From Vulcaniibacterium tengchongense (GTDB lineage Bacteria > Pseudomonadota > Gammaproteobacteria > Xanthomonadales > Xanthomonadaceae): 64,000 nt of DNA. How positions within the stretch are numbered: the stretch's first letter is position 1; every line of letters begins with the position of its first letter. The translations under genes were made by a program, and so were the position numbers. The notes under the pieces were generated by a model. The model was not told where the DNA came from and did not search any database. It worked only from the letters and a program-made list of their open reading frames with translations. The stretch covers positions 1,094,566 through 1,158,565 of the forward strand of contig NZ_RKQN01000001.1 of assembly GCF_003814555.1 (NCBI RefSeq). Direction: 5' to 3'. Below are positions 50,719 to 59,278 of the stretch, one piece after another.

Positions 50719-51072
50719 ATGGCCCGTATCAAGCTGCTTAAGACCCGCACTGTCGTGCGCCCGTGCGAACTGACGCAGTTCGACGAGGACGGCAAGGCGC
50801 ATCAGTTCAAGGTTCGCATCCGGTTCGTCGTCATCTCGCGCGAGCAGTGGGAGGCGATGACCAACTCCGACGACGATCGGCTGCTCTACGACGTGGTGGT
50901 CGATCGCATCGAAGACGAGATCGAGGGCGACGACGGCAGCGTGCTCACGCCGGAAGACGCCAAAGCCGCCATCCGCGGCGATCTTTCGCTGACCGCCCAG
51001 GTCGTCGACCACTTCATGGAACTGAACTTCGGCGCCGCCGCAAAAAACGCGCGGAGGTCGCGCGCGCGCTGA
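50719..51072 (+). CDS. tail assembly chaperone, zero-frame product
   Basis: Protein of 117 aa, G-like. Starts MARIKLLKTRTVVRPCELTQFDEDG with strands, then an acidic helical part (EDEIEGDDGSVLTPEDAKAAI). The last codons contain the slippery heptamer A_AAA_AAC (51042-51048), giving a minority -1 product (next entry). Its place directly before the tape measure gene is that of lambda G. AGGAGA precedes the ATG. Confidence 0.8.
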   Translation: MARIKLLKTRTVVRPCELTQFDEDGKAHQFKVRIRFVVISREQWEAMTNSDDDRLLYDVVVDRIEDEIEGDDGSVLTPEDAKAAIRGDLSLTAQVVDHFMELNFGAAAKNARRSRAR

Positions 51073-51434
51073 CCCGTGGGGGGTGTCCGCACGCTGCCGG
51101 CGATCCGAACGACGTGGATCGCGAGGATGCCGGCGGCGCTGCGGATTTTCTCCGTGGTGTTTCGCGCGACGCGACCGGCGGCGAGGCGGCTGACGAGGTC
51201 GAGATCGAGGTCCTGGAAGAGAACTGGGACGCCGTGCAGGTGTTCCTGCGCTGCTGCCAGCAATACGTCGGCACGCTCGCCGGCGTGCGTGCCTGCGGTT
51301 TCACGGCTCAGGAAGTCGAGGCCGGCTGCAGGTTGGCGGAGATCGCCGCCGAGCAACGGCCCGAAGTATCCCTGCAGGTAATGGAAATGGGTTTGGTCGC
51401 GGCGAAACAGATCAACAGTCGGACGGTTGAATGA
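50719..51434 (+). CDS. tail assembly chaperone, -1 frameshift fusion (GT-like)
   Basis: Predicted join of 50719-51048 and 51048-51434, 238 aa. Slippage at A_AAA_AAC moves ribosomes to the frame that runs to 51434 (RAEVARALTRGG... then EEVEIEVLEENWDAVQVFLRCCQQYVG-type text, DUF1799-like). That second frame has no fitting start codon or ribosome site after the zero-frame stop at 51072, which supports frameshifting over a separate gene. It ends 4 bp into the tape measure gene (ATGA). Same logic as lambda G/GT. Confidence 0.75.
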
Positions 51435-54400
51435 GCGAGCAAGTCGTCACCCTGCGCTTCAATGCCGAGAACGGCAAGCTCGTGGCCGTCACGCGCGCCT
51501 CGCGCGCCGAGCTCGAAGGGCTGGGCAAGGCGGCGAACCAGGCGGGACAGCAGGCCGCCGCCGGCGCGCGCGGCGTCGACCAGGTCGGGCTGGCGGCCGA
51601 GCGTACGCAGCGGCGCGCGTCGGCGCTCAGCGGCACGCTCGGCGAGTTGAAGGGGCTGCTGGCGGGCTATGCCGGCCTCGCAGGCGTGCGCGAGCTCGGC
51701 CGCATGGCCGACACCTACACCGACATCGTCGGCAAGCTCGGGCAGGTCACACAGGGCGAGCGCGATCTGGCCACCGCAAAGGCGGCCACCTTCAGCATCG
51801 CGCAGCGCTACTACCAGGAGTTCGACGCGACCGTTTCGCTGTACAGCCGCGCTGCCCAGGCGCTGGCGCAGTACAACGTCGGCCAGGCCAAGGTCGCTGA
51901 GCTGACCAGGACGGTCAGCGCCGGCATGCTGGTCTCGCGCGCGTCGGCCGCCGAGGCAGCAAGCGCAGTGCTGCAGCTCAGCCAGGCGCTCGGCGCCGGT
52001 GCGCTGCGCGGCGAAGAGTTCAACGCGGTCAACGAGGCCGCGCCGCGGCTGATGCAGGCGCTGGCGGACTCGCTCGGCGTTCCCCGTGGCGCGCTCAAAG
52101 AACTGGCTGAGGAAGGCCAGCTCACCGTGGACGTACTGCTGGAGGCGTGGACCGGCGCCCAGGCGGAGCAGATCGCCGCTGAGGCCGAGAAGGTGCCCTT
52201 GACCATCTCGCGTGCGTGGCAGCAGGCGCGAAACGACATGATCAAGTTCGTCGGCGAGGCCGACCAGTCGACTGGCGCGTCCGGCGTGATCGCCCAGGCG
52301 ATCGGTCTGGTCGGCCGCAACCTCGATCTGCTGGCCACGGCGGCGACCATTGCCGCGACCGCGTACGGCGGCAAGCTGCTGCAGGCGTTGGTGCGCAGCA
52401 CGCAGGCATTCATCGCCAATGCTGCCGTTTCGCGGGCCAGCGCCGTCGGCCTGACGATGGTGGGCGGCGCCGCCACGCGGCTGACCGCGGCGCAGACCGC
52501 CGCGGCGGTGGCTTCGCGGGCCCTGGGCTCCGCCCTGGCCATCGTCCAGGCCAACCCGATCATGGTGGCGGTCACGGCGGTGGCGCTGCTCGCCGCCGGC
52601 ATCTGGCGGGCGGCCGACGCCGCCGAGGCGGCCAAGCGCGAGGTGCGCGAGCTGCAGGAGCAATTCGTCGCCGCGCAGGACGCCTACAACGACTTCGCCA
52701 AGGCGCCGGAGCTGGCGCACATGAGCGGCCTCAAGGAGGCCGACGCGACGCTGCAGAAGCTGATCGAGTCCGCCGCCGAGGCCAAGCGCGAGCTCGACGA
52801 TGCCACGGCCTCGTACATGCGCAACATGGCGCGTTTCGGCCAGGCGAGCCGCAGCGAGGTCGACGCAGCCGCGGCCGCCTACGGGCGCCTGTCGGGCCAG
52901 GTCCGCGCGCTCATGGAGAACCGCACCGATGCCGACGTGGCAGCCATGCAGGAGCTGCAGCGTCTGGCCGGCATTTCGCGGGCAAGCGACGAGGCGCGAG
53001 AGGCGCTCGCGCGACTCGCTATCCAGGTCCGCGACGGGAAGATAAGCAAAAAGGAGTTGACTGCGGAACTCGCTCGGCTGGCCGAGCAGGAGGGAAATGT
53101 CGCCCAAAAGGCGTACCTGATGGCGCACGGCTTTGATGGAGCTAAGCAGAAACTGGCCGATTTCAGCGCAGTCCTGAAGGGGCTCGACGGCGATCTCGAT
53201 GCCGCGATCGTCAACCTGGTCCGCATGCAGCAGGGCCGCTACCAAGCCTGGCTAGTCGAGCAAGGTCAGAAGATCAATGCGGCCGGCGGCGTCGCGCTGA
53301 TGGATCCGAAGGAGCGAGAGGCATTCAACCAGCGCGCCGAGGCGATGAAGCGTGTGATCGAGCAGACCGAAGCGCTGGAGAAGGCGCAACGGGCATCGAA
53401 GGCCACCCAGCGCACCGCAAGCCAGGAAGCGCGCCAGGCACTCCGCGAGGAAGCGAAGGATCAGCGCGACGCTGCCCGCGCCGCGCAGGAGTTGACCGAG
53501 GCTCGCGAACAGGCTCTGGACATGCTGACGGACTGGCGCGCCGAGCTGGCCGGTCCCGCGACGCAGGCGCTCCTGAAGTACCAGCGGATGGAGCGCCAGC
53601 TGGACATCGACGTGGCCGCAGGCGTGCTCACCTGGAAAGAATACGCCGAAGCAATGGACGCCGTAGCGCGGCTGCGGGCCAAGGACGAGGCGCTGATGAG
53701 CGACCAGGACAAGGCCGCGACGGCGCTGCAGGAAGCCCAGCAGGAGGCCGCCCAGGAATACCAGCGGACCTGGACGTATGCGATCGACTCCGTGTCGATG
53801 GCGTGGGGCGACTTGCTGACCGGAGGCATCAAGAGCTTCCGTGACTTCGGCAAGGAGCTGGTCAGCATCGGCCGGCGCTGGCTCGCGGACTTGATTGCGC
53901 TCTACACCCGCAACAACCTGGCCAGCGTGTTCAACCGCTGGGGCGGCCAGCTCAGCAGCGGCGGCTTCGGTTTGGCCGGCTCCACCGCCAGCGGCTTCAA
54001 CCTGCAGGGCCTGTTCGGCGGCCGGGGCGGCAACGGGTTGCTGGGCTCGATCGGCGACTGGGTGGGCGGCGTGGTCGGCCGCATCGGCAACTGGGTCAAC
54101 GGCCTGTTCGGTCGCTCGGTGGGCGGCGCCAGCGCCGGCTCGCTGATGGGCTTCGGCAACAACATGGGCAACTTCCTGGGGCTCTCGCGCATGCCGTGGC
54201 TGGGGGCGCTGGGCGGCGCACTGATGGGCATCGGCCGCGGCGGCGACATGGCCGGCCGGCTCGGCTCGGCGGCGGCCCACGGAGCCGCGGGATACGGTTT
54301 GGCGGGCATGGCGGGTGCGCTATCCGGCGGCGCGGGGCTCAGCGGCGCGCTGGGCGCGCTCGGCCCTGCGGGCTGGATCGGCCTGGCGGCGGTGGCAATC

Positions 54401-55762
54401 GACAAGATCGCCGGCGGCAAGCTGTTCGGGACGTCGTACAAGACTCAGAGCACGGCGCAGCAGGTCGACATCAGCCCCGGCGGCGCGGGCGGCTACGTCG
54501 AGGAGTATCAAACAAAGCAGCGCAGCTTCTTCCGCGGCCGCAAGTCGCGCACGGTACGCAGTGCGCTCGATACCGAGGCGCTGGCGGCGGTCAATGACCT
54601 GTTCGAAGCGATCACCGATTCCATCGCCGATGCGGCGAACGCCTTGGCCGTGGCTACGCCCGCGCTGATCGGCGGCAGCTTCCGCCGCGAGTTCGACAAG
54701 AGCGGGAACTTGAAGAAGGAGTTCGGCACGATTGCCGGCCGTGTGTACTACGAAGCCCAGGACGCGTTCGCCAAGCGCTTGCAGGCCGAGAATCTGCTCA
54801 ACGTCGCCAAGCAGGTTGGCAGCGGAAGCGAGATCGAGCAACTGGCGAATCGCTACCGAGGCAGCGCCGACACGCTGTCCGACTTCGCGACGTTGATGCT
54901 CGCGATGCAGAGCGACGTGAAGAATGCGCAGGCGCTCTGGCCGCAGGGCGAAGGCGCCCTGACGCGCGCGGTCGGCTTGCTCGAAAGGCTGGCGAAAGGC
55001 GGCGAAACGTTGGCCGAGGCGTACCAGCGCGTCAACGAGAGTGCACGCGCCTACGGCGAACTGATCGCGGGCGTGGACGCGCAGCTGCGCACGGCCGGCC
55101 TCAACGATTGGCAGCGCGCCGCCCTGGACATTGAGACCGCCTACCGCGCCCAGGTGCGCCAGGCCAACGAGCTGGCCAAGGCGCTCGGACTGTCCGGCGC
55201 GCGCGCCGAGGACTTGGCAAAGATCGAGCAGCTGCGCGCCGTCAACATGGCAAGCCTGCAGCGCCAGATGGAGGCCCAACGGAACACGGTTCTGCAGGAC
55301 CTTGAGCTCAGCGACTTGGCGCCAAGCACAGACGCGGAAAAGCTCAACACGGCCATGTCGCAGCTGCGCGCCGCGGCCAGCGCTGGCGATTTGGACCGTG
55401 CCCAGCAGTTGTCGCAGACCGCGCTGGGATACGGACGAAGCTTGTTCGCGAGCGGCCAGGATTATGACAGCTTGTACAACGAAGTCACCGGCCTGATTCG
55501 CGGAATGAACGCTCCGGGCACTGCGTCGGGCGACGACAGCATGGCTCGACTTGCGGAGAGCCTAAGCGGCTTGAAGGATCAGATCAGCAGTTCGCTCTTT
55601 GAAACCTTGACCCCAAGGCTGACGGAGCTAAATTCGAGCATCAATCAACAGCTCAACGGCGTGAACAGCCGCCTTGACCGCTTGATCGGAGAAACGCGCG
55701 GCGGCGTTGCGCAGCAGCGCAGCAGCAACATGCGCGATCGCGTGAGGTACCTGCTCCGATGA
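51431..55762 (+). CDS. tape measure protein
   Basis: Protein of 1443 aa, the longest gene of the element. The N-terminal tape-measure domain (about 60-330: GRMADTYTDIVGKL, TFSIAQRYYQEFDATVSLYSRAAQAL, then GEEFNAVNEAAPRLMQALADSLG) is followed by hydrophobic glycine-rich segments (about 290-400 and 830-1000) and long helices. It sets tail length and helps DNA pass into the cell. By the usual 0.15 nm per residue, a tail of roughly 215 nm is expected (rule of thumb). ATGA overlap with the chaperone fusion. Confidence 0.92.
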   Translation: MSEQVVTLRFNAENGKLVAVTRASRAELEGLGKAANQAGQQAAAGARGVDQVGLAAERTQRRASALSGTLGELKGLLAGYAGLAGVRELGRMADTYTDIVGKLGQVTQGERDLATAKAATFSIAQRYYQEFDATVSLYSRAAQALAQYNVGQAKVAELTRTVSAGMLVSRASAAEAASAVLQLSQALGAGALRGEEFNAVNEAAPRLMQALADSLGVPRGALKELAEEGQLTVDVLLEAWTGAQAEQIAAEAEKVPLTISRAWQQARNDMIKFVGEADQSTGASGVIAQAIGLVGRNLDLLATAATIAATAYGGKLLQALVRSTQAFIANAAVSRASAVGLTMVGGAATRLTAAQTAAAVASRALGSALAIVQANPIMVAVTAVALLAAGIWRAADAAEAAKREVRELQEQFVAAQDAYNDFAKAPELAHMSGLKEADATLQKLIESAAEAKRELDDATASYMRNMARFGQASRSEVDAAAAAYGRLSGQVRALMENRTDADVAAMQELQRLAGISRASDEAREALARLAIQVRDGKISKKELTAELARLAEQEGNVAQKAYLMAHGFDGAKQKLADFSAVLKGLDGDLDAAIVNLVRMQQGRYQAWLVEQGQKINAAGGVALMDPKEREAFNQRAEAMKRVIEQTEALEKAQRASKATQRTASQEARQALREEAKDQRDAARAAQELTEAREQALDMLTDWRAELAGPATQALLKYQRMERQLDIDVAAGVLTWKEYAEAMDAVARLRAKDEALMSDQDKAATALQEAQQEAAQEYQRTWTYAIDSVSMAWGDLLTGGIKSFRDFGKELVSIGRRWLADLIALYTRNNLASVFNRWGGQLSSGGFGLAGSTASGFNLQGLFGGRGGNGLLGSIGDWVGGVVGRIGNWVNGLFGRSVGGASAGSLMGFGNNMGNFLGLSRMPWLGALGGALMGIGRGGDMAGRLGSAAAHGAAGYGLAGMAGALSGGAGLSGALGALGPAGWIGLAAVAIDKIAGGKLFGTSYKTQSTAQQVDISPGGAGGYVEEYQTKQRSFFRGRKSRTVRSALDTEALAAVNDLFEAITDSIADAANALAVATPALIGGSFRREFDKSGNLKKEFGTIAGRVYYEAQDAFAKRLQAENLLNVAKQVGSGSEIEQLANRYRGSADTLSDFATLMLAMQSDVKNAQALWPQGEGALTRAVGLLERLAKGGETLAEAYQRVNESARAYGELIAGVDAQLRTAGLNDWQRAALDIETAYRAQVRQANELAKALGLSGARAEDLAKIEQLRAVNMASLQRQMEAQRNTVLQDLELSDLAPSTDAEKLNTAMSQLRAAASAGDLDRAQQLSQTALGYGRSLFASGQDYDSLYNEVTGLIRGMNAPGTASGDDSMARLAESLSGLKDQISSSLFETLTPRLTELNSSINQQLNGVNSRLDRLIGETRGGVAQQRSSNMRDRVRYLLR

Positions 55763-58254
55763 GCCGCATCCTGCTGATCGAAATCGGCGGTGCGGCCGCG
55801 CCGCTGCCTGCCGTGACGCCCGCGGCCGATGTGCCTGCCACCTGGGCGGCGGCGGTGTACACGCCGCCGCCGCTGCCGGCGCCGGCGAACTTCACGGCAG
55901 CGCCTATCACCGACGGGGTGGTCCTCACGTGGTCCGCGATTGCGGCGAACGCCGCGGCCTACGCCATCGAGCGGGCACCGGACAACGCTGGCCAGCCGGG
56001 CGCCTGGTCTGAGATCGCGCGCACGTCGGACCTGCGCTACAGCGCCTCGCTGGCCGGAGGGACCGTTTCCTGGTGGCGCGTTCGGGCGATCGTCTATGGC
56101 CGGCCCGCGAACTACACCGCACCGCTACAGGCCACGCCGAACTACAACAACAAGTTCTTCCAGCAGGAGTCGCAACCGGCCGCGACATACCCCGGCGATC
56201 AGTGGTACCAGCCGAGCACGCGCCTCACCCGGACTTGGAGCGGAAGCGCTTGGGTCATCACCGCAGACAACTCGCTGGAGCTGCAGCAGAGCTCAGTGCT
56301 GGTCAAGAACGGCGGATTTGACGCCGGGACAGAAGGTTGGATGCTGGGGGAGAGCTGGCACTACGAGGCATCGAGCAATGTCGCCTTCCTCGGAACTGCG
56401 GGCATCGTCAAAGCCCCGGCGGTACCTGGCAGCGAGACCTTCTCGGACTACTTTGCTGTTGCCCCAAACGATCTGATCGTGGCCGAGTGCATGGCGCGAA
56501 ATCTGTGGGGGGGCGCGAATGGTTCGCTATGGCTGATGCTTTGGTGGTACGACGTCACCGGCGCGATGATCGGTGACACCGTCGGGATGGAGTACGGCGC
56601 CGGGCAGGCGGTGGGTGGCAGCGGCTGGCGAAAGCTCGTCCAGGCAGCGCGCGCTCCCCTTAACGCCGCTAAGGCGCGGATCGGCGTGCGTGTGGGCGGA
56701 CACACCGCTGGGTACTGGTGTGTCGATCAGTTCCGCGCGGTTCGCCAAGAGAACCCATTCGGGGTCTCCGGCAACCTGCTACCAAATGCAAACTGCGGTG
56801 GGATCAACGGCGCTTTGCATCCTTGGGCGATGGCGTGGAATCCGGGAGGGGCAAACGCCTCCCTGACGAACAAGCGCATGGGAATCCACGGTGGCCCATA
56901 CTGGACCCTCGATGGCGCAGTAGGTCAGCTATCGGTGCGTGAGGCCGGAACCGGGACAGGCACTCCGGGCGTGGTGGACTTCTTCAACCACGAGTACATA
57001 CCCGTGACCCCGGGCGCGCGCTACGAGTTCCACTGCAAGATGGCGCAACACCGATGCGCGGTGCAGGTGTTGGTGGTCTGGTACGACGCGAACAAGACCC
57101 CAGTCGCCGAGTCCGGAACTCCCTACATCGGGCCAAACAACAAAGGGGGAAAGGGCGAGGACGACTATCCATTGTACGGGAGCTTTGCGGTTGCCCCAGC
57201 AAACGCTCGATACGCCCGCCTCGCATTTCGAAAAACTGTCACGCAGCACGGATCGGACAGTTACTTCTGGGTCATCAAACCGTACTTCGGCGTAGCAACG
57301 GCAACGCAGATTGATTTCACGCCGTGGTCAACTTCCGCGACCTACACCGCCGATGAGATCGGCTCAGGCGTCGAGTTCGGCGTGGTCAGCCAATCCGACC
57401 TGTGGGATGCGGGTAGCGCCCGTCGAATTGGTCTCCGGATTCCGGGCTCGAACCACCGCCTTGGCGATCAGCGCAACCTAATGGCCTCGCTCACTTCGGC
57501 GTATGGCTCAGTGCGCAACACCACTGCGCTGAGCGCCACCAGCGCTGGCGCCGTGCACGTCAACGCCTTCACGAAGCGATTCGGCGCCTTCAGCGTGGCT
57601 TACAACGCCGTGTCCAACGCGGTTACCGGACTCACGCCATCGATCCGTTATGTCATCTACTGCTTCGACCCCGACTACACCGGCGGCACGAAGCAATGGT
57701 TCGCCGGACCGAACCCCGACATAGTGATGCAGCAAGGCGACGGCGTGGTCATCGCCGGCGAGGTCACGATCCCGACAAGCGGCACCGGCACTGGCGGTGG
57801 CGGCTCTGGCGGCGGCAACGACTGGTGTGTCGACGCCGACATGGTGCTGCCGGACGGCCGCCGCGCCGGCGACATCGTGCCCGGCGAAGCGATCGCGTGC
57901 TGGAACGAGGACGCCGTGCAGCCTGGTATCGTCCACCTGCTCGTCGAGAGCAACACGCTGATGGCTGACCAGCCGTGTCTGCGCCTGGCCACCGCCAGCG
58001 GTGCCGCGGTCGTCGCCAGCACCAGCACGCCGATGACGTTGCGCGACGGACGCACGATCCCGCTGCCGGACATGCTGGGCGAGGACGCCTTGGTGCGGCA
58101 CGCCGACGGCACGCTGGCGTGGGAGCCCGTTACGGCCCTGGTCGACGCCGGTCCGCGCACCGTCGCGAAGCTCCGGGTCCATCAGCGCTGCTACTTCGCG
58201 GGCGAGACAACCAGCGCGACCGTTGCAACCCACAACCCGACATACAAGCCATAG
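55759..58254 (+). CDS. tail protein with fibronectin-like domain and C-terminal Hint domain
   Basis: Protein of 831 aa. A Pro-rich N-terminus is followed by a fibronectin type III-like domain (about 40-112: PANFTAAPITDGVVLTWSA), then large beta-rich parts resembling carbohydrate-binding modules (about 180-310 and 360-520). A Gly/Ser linker (672-688) leads to a Hint-like domain from Cys690 (CVDADMVLPDGRRAGDIVPGE) to the terminal THNPTYKP (His825-Asn826). Cys at the start and His-Asn at the end are the intein/hedgehog cleavage residues. The usual TxxH block is TPMTL here, lacking the His. Probably a tail-tip or fibre protein that may self-process. Confidence 0.78.
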   Translation: MSRILLIEIGGAAAPLPAVTPAADVPATWAAAVYTPPPLPAPANFTAAPITDGVVLTWSAIAANAAAYAIERAPDNAGQPGAWSEIARTSDLRYSASLAGGTVSWWRVRAIVYGRPANYTAPLQATPNYNNKFFQQESQPAATYPGDQWYQPSTRLTRTWSGSAWVITADNSLELQQSSVLVKNGGFDAGTEGWMLGESWHYEASSNVAFLGTAGIVKAPAVPGSETFSDYFAVAPNDLIVAECMARNLWGGANGSLWLMLWWYDVTGAMIGDTVGMEYGAGQAVGGSGWRKLVQAARAPLNAAKARIGVRVGGHTAGYWCVDQFRAVRQENPFGVSGNLLPNANCGGINGALHPWAMAWNPGGANASLTNKRMGIHGGPYWTLDGAVGQLSVREAGTGTGTPGVVDFFNHEYIPVTPGARYEFHCKMAQHRCAVQVLVVWYDANKTPVAESGTPYIGPNNKGGKGEDDYPLYGSFAVAPANARYARLAFRKTVTQHGSDSYFWVIKPYFGVATATQIDFTPWSTSATYTADEIGSGVEFGVVSQSDLWDAGSARRIGLRIPGSNHRLGDQRNLMASLTSAYGSVRNTTALSATSAGAVHVNAFTKRFGAFSVAYNAVSNAVTGLTPSIRYVIYCFDPDYTGGTKQWFAGPNPDIVMQQGDGVVIAGEVTIPTSGTGTGGGGSGGGNDWCVDADMVLPDGRRAGDIVPGEAIACWNEDAVQPGIVHLLVESNTLMADQPCLRLATASGAAVVASTSTPMTLRDGRTIPLPDMLGEDALVRHADGTLAWEPVTALVDAGPRTVAKLRVHQRCYFAGETTSATVATHNPTYKP

Positions 58255-58263
58255 GAGTCTCGG

Positions 58264-58449
58264 ATGTACATCCTTTCGATCCTTCTGGTCGCCGTCGTCG
58301 GTGCCTTCCTCATGCGCTTGCAGCGCCGCGTGAAGGCGCTTGAAGCCGGCAGCGCCGGCAGCCAACCGGCCAACTTGGCCAGCCGTGTCGACGAGCTCGA
58401 GCGCGCCGAGCGGCGCCGTCAACAAGCAGAAGTCCTCAACCGACGTTAG
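58264..58449 (+). CDS. small membrane-anchored coiled-coil protein
   Basis: Protein of 61 aa. One hydrophobic helix (about 2-17: YILSILLVAVVGAFLM) and a charged coiled coil (about 20-60). It lies 9 bp after the Hint protein. Not recognised; single-helix proteins at this site could be involved in lysis or exclusion, without evidence here. Confidence 0.5.
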   Translation: MYILSILLVAVVGAFLMRLQRRVKALEAGSAGSQPANLASRVDELERAERRRQQAEVLNRR

Positions 58450-58462
58450 GAAACCACCGCAG

Positions 58463-58762
58463 ATGCTGACCTACGAGCAATTCCTCACCACCCCGGCAGA
58501 CGACATTCGCCAGCTCAACCTGTTGGCGATGGGGCAAAAGATCGAGTTCAACAACGCCGACGAGGCGGCTGCCATGCTCGCTCAGTGCGAGCGGCTGCGC
58601 ACTGCGGGTTTGATCGTGCGCCTCAAGCATGCCAAGGAAGCCCGCGAGGGAGTCGAGTGGCAATCGTTCGAGGCGATCGTCGACCCGGTCGCAGCCGTTT
58701 ATTTGGCGCGCTGCGCGGCCGAACGTGTCCTGCACAGCACCGACCTTCTTCCCACGGCTTGA
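58463..58762 (+). CDS. tail-region protein of unknown function
   Basis: Protein of 99 aa. Mostly helical: YEQFLTTPADDIRQLNLLAMGQK, DEAAAMLAQCERLRTAGLI, then a mixed C-terminal part with FEAIVDPVAAVYLARCAAERV. No family known to me. TAGGAAA upstream. Confidence 0.5.
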   Translation: MLTYEQFLTTPADDIRQLNLLAMGQKIEFNNADEAAAMLAQCERLRTAGLIVRLKHAKEAREGVEWQSFEAIVDPVAAVYLARCAAERVLHSTDLLPTA

Positions 58763-58771
58763 CATCACACC

Positions 58772-59275
58772 ATGACCCCGACCACTCTCCCGAATCAGCC
58801 ACCGCTCGCCGGCGATTTCGACTTGGGCGACGGCCAGTACTGCCGCGTCACGATTACAAGGGCGGGCGGCGCAAATGGCCATGTGACCTATCACGCGCAG
58901 GCGTGGCAGATCGACGCGACGGGAACGTTCGTGCTCGACGTGAGCGGCTTTCCCATCCGCACGCCGGGCACCGACCACAGCGTCAACTTGTCCGGACTCG
59001 CAACGCGTACGCGATGCCGTGATCCAGGCTGGATCAAGCACGTGCAGCAGCCCGGCGTCGTGCTCGACCCGCAGGACCCACCCGACGGCTGGGCTACCGG
59101 ACACGGTGCGCCGACAGGCGCCGGCAGCGTCGGCGACCGGTACCTCGATCTCGACACGGGGCAGGGGTGGGAGTGGTCCGAGGGCGAGCTCGCGCGCATC
59201 CGCAAGGGCAAGGCGGAGGAGCTGGCGCAGATTCTGGCCGAGCGTGCTCTCGAAGCGCAGTTGGCGGGTCTTTGA
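58772..59275 (+). CDS. tail-region protein of unknown function
   Basis: Protein of 167 aa. A beta-rich N-terminal half (FDLGDGQYCRVTITRAGG, HVTYHAQAWQIDATGTFVLDVSG) precedes a glycine-rich loop region (GAPTGAGSVGDRYLDLDTGQGWEW) and a helical, charged C-terminus (IRKGKAEELAQILAERALEAQLA). The GDRYLDL...G..WEW tract is like tail-fibre or collar repeats. Function unknown. Confidence 0.5.
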   Translation: MTPTTLPNQPPLAGDFDLGDGQYCRVTITRAGGANGHVTYHAQAWQIDATGTFVLDVSGFPIRTPGTDHSVNLSGLATRTRCRDPGWIKHVQQPGVVLDPQDPPDGWATGHGAPTGAGSVGDRYLDLDTGQGWEWSEGELARIRKGKAEELAQILAERALEAQLAGL

Positions 59276-59278
59276 TCG

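Noticed and set aside
51076-51381. 101-codon frame starting MGGVRTL after the tail chaperone
   Set aside because: It is the third frame of the frameshift extension region; the -1 frame has the family-like sequence and couples to the tape measure gene.
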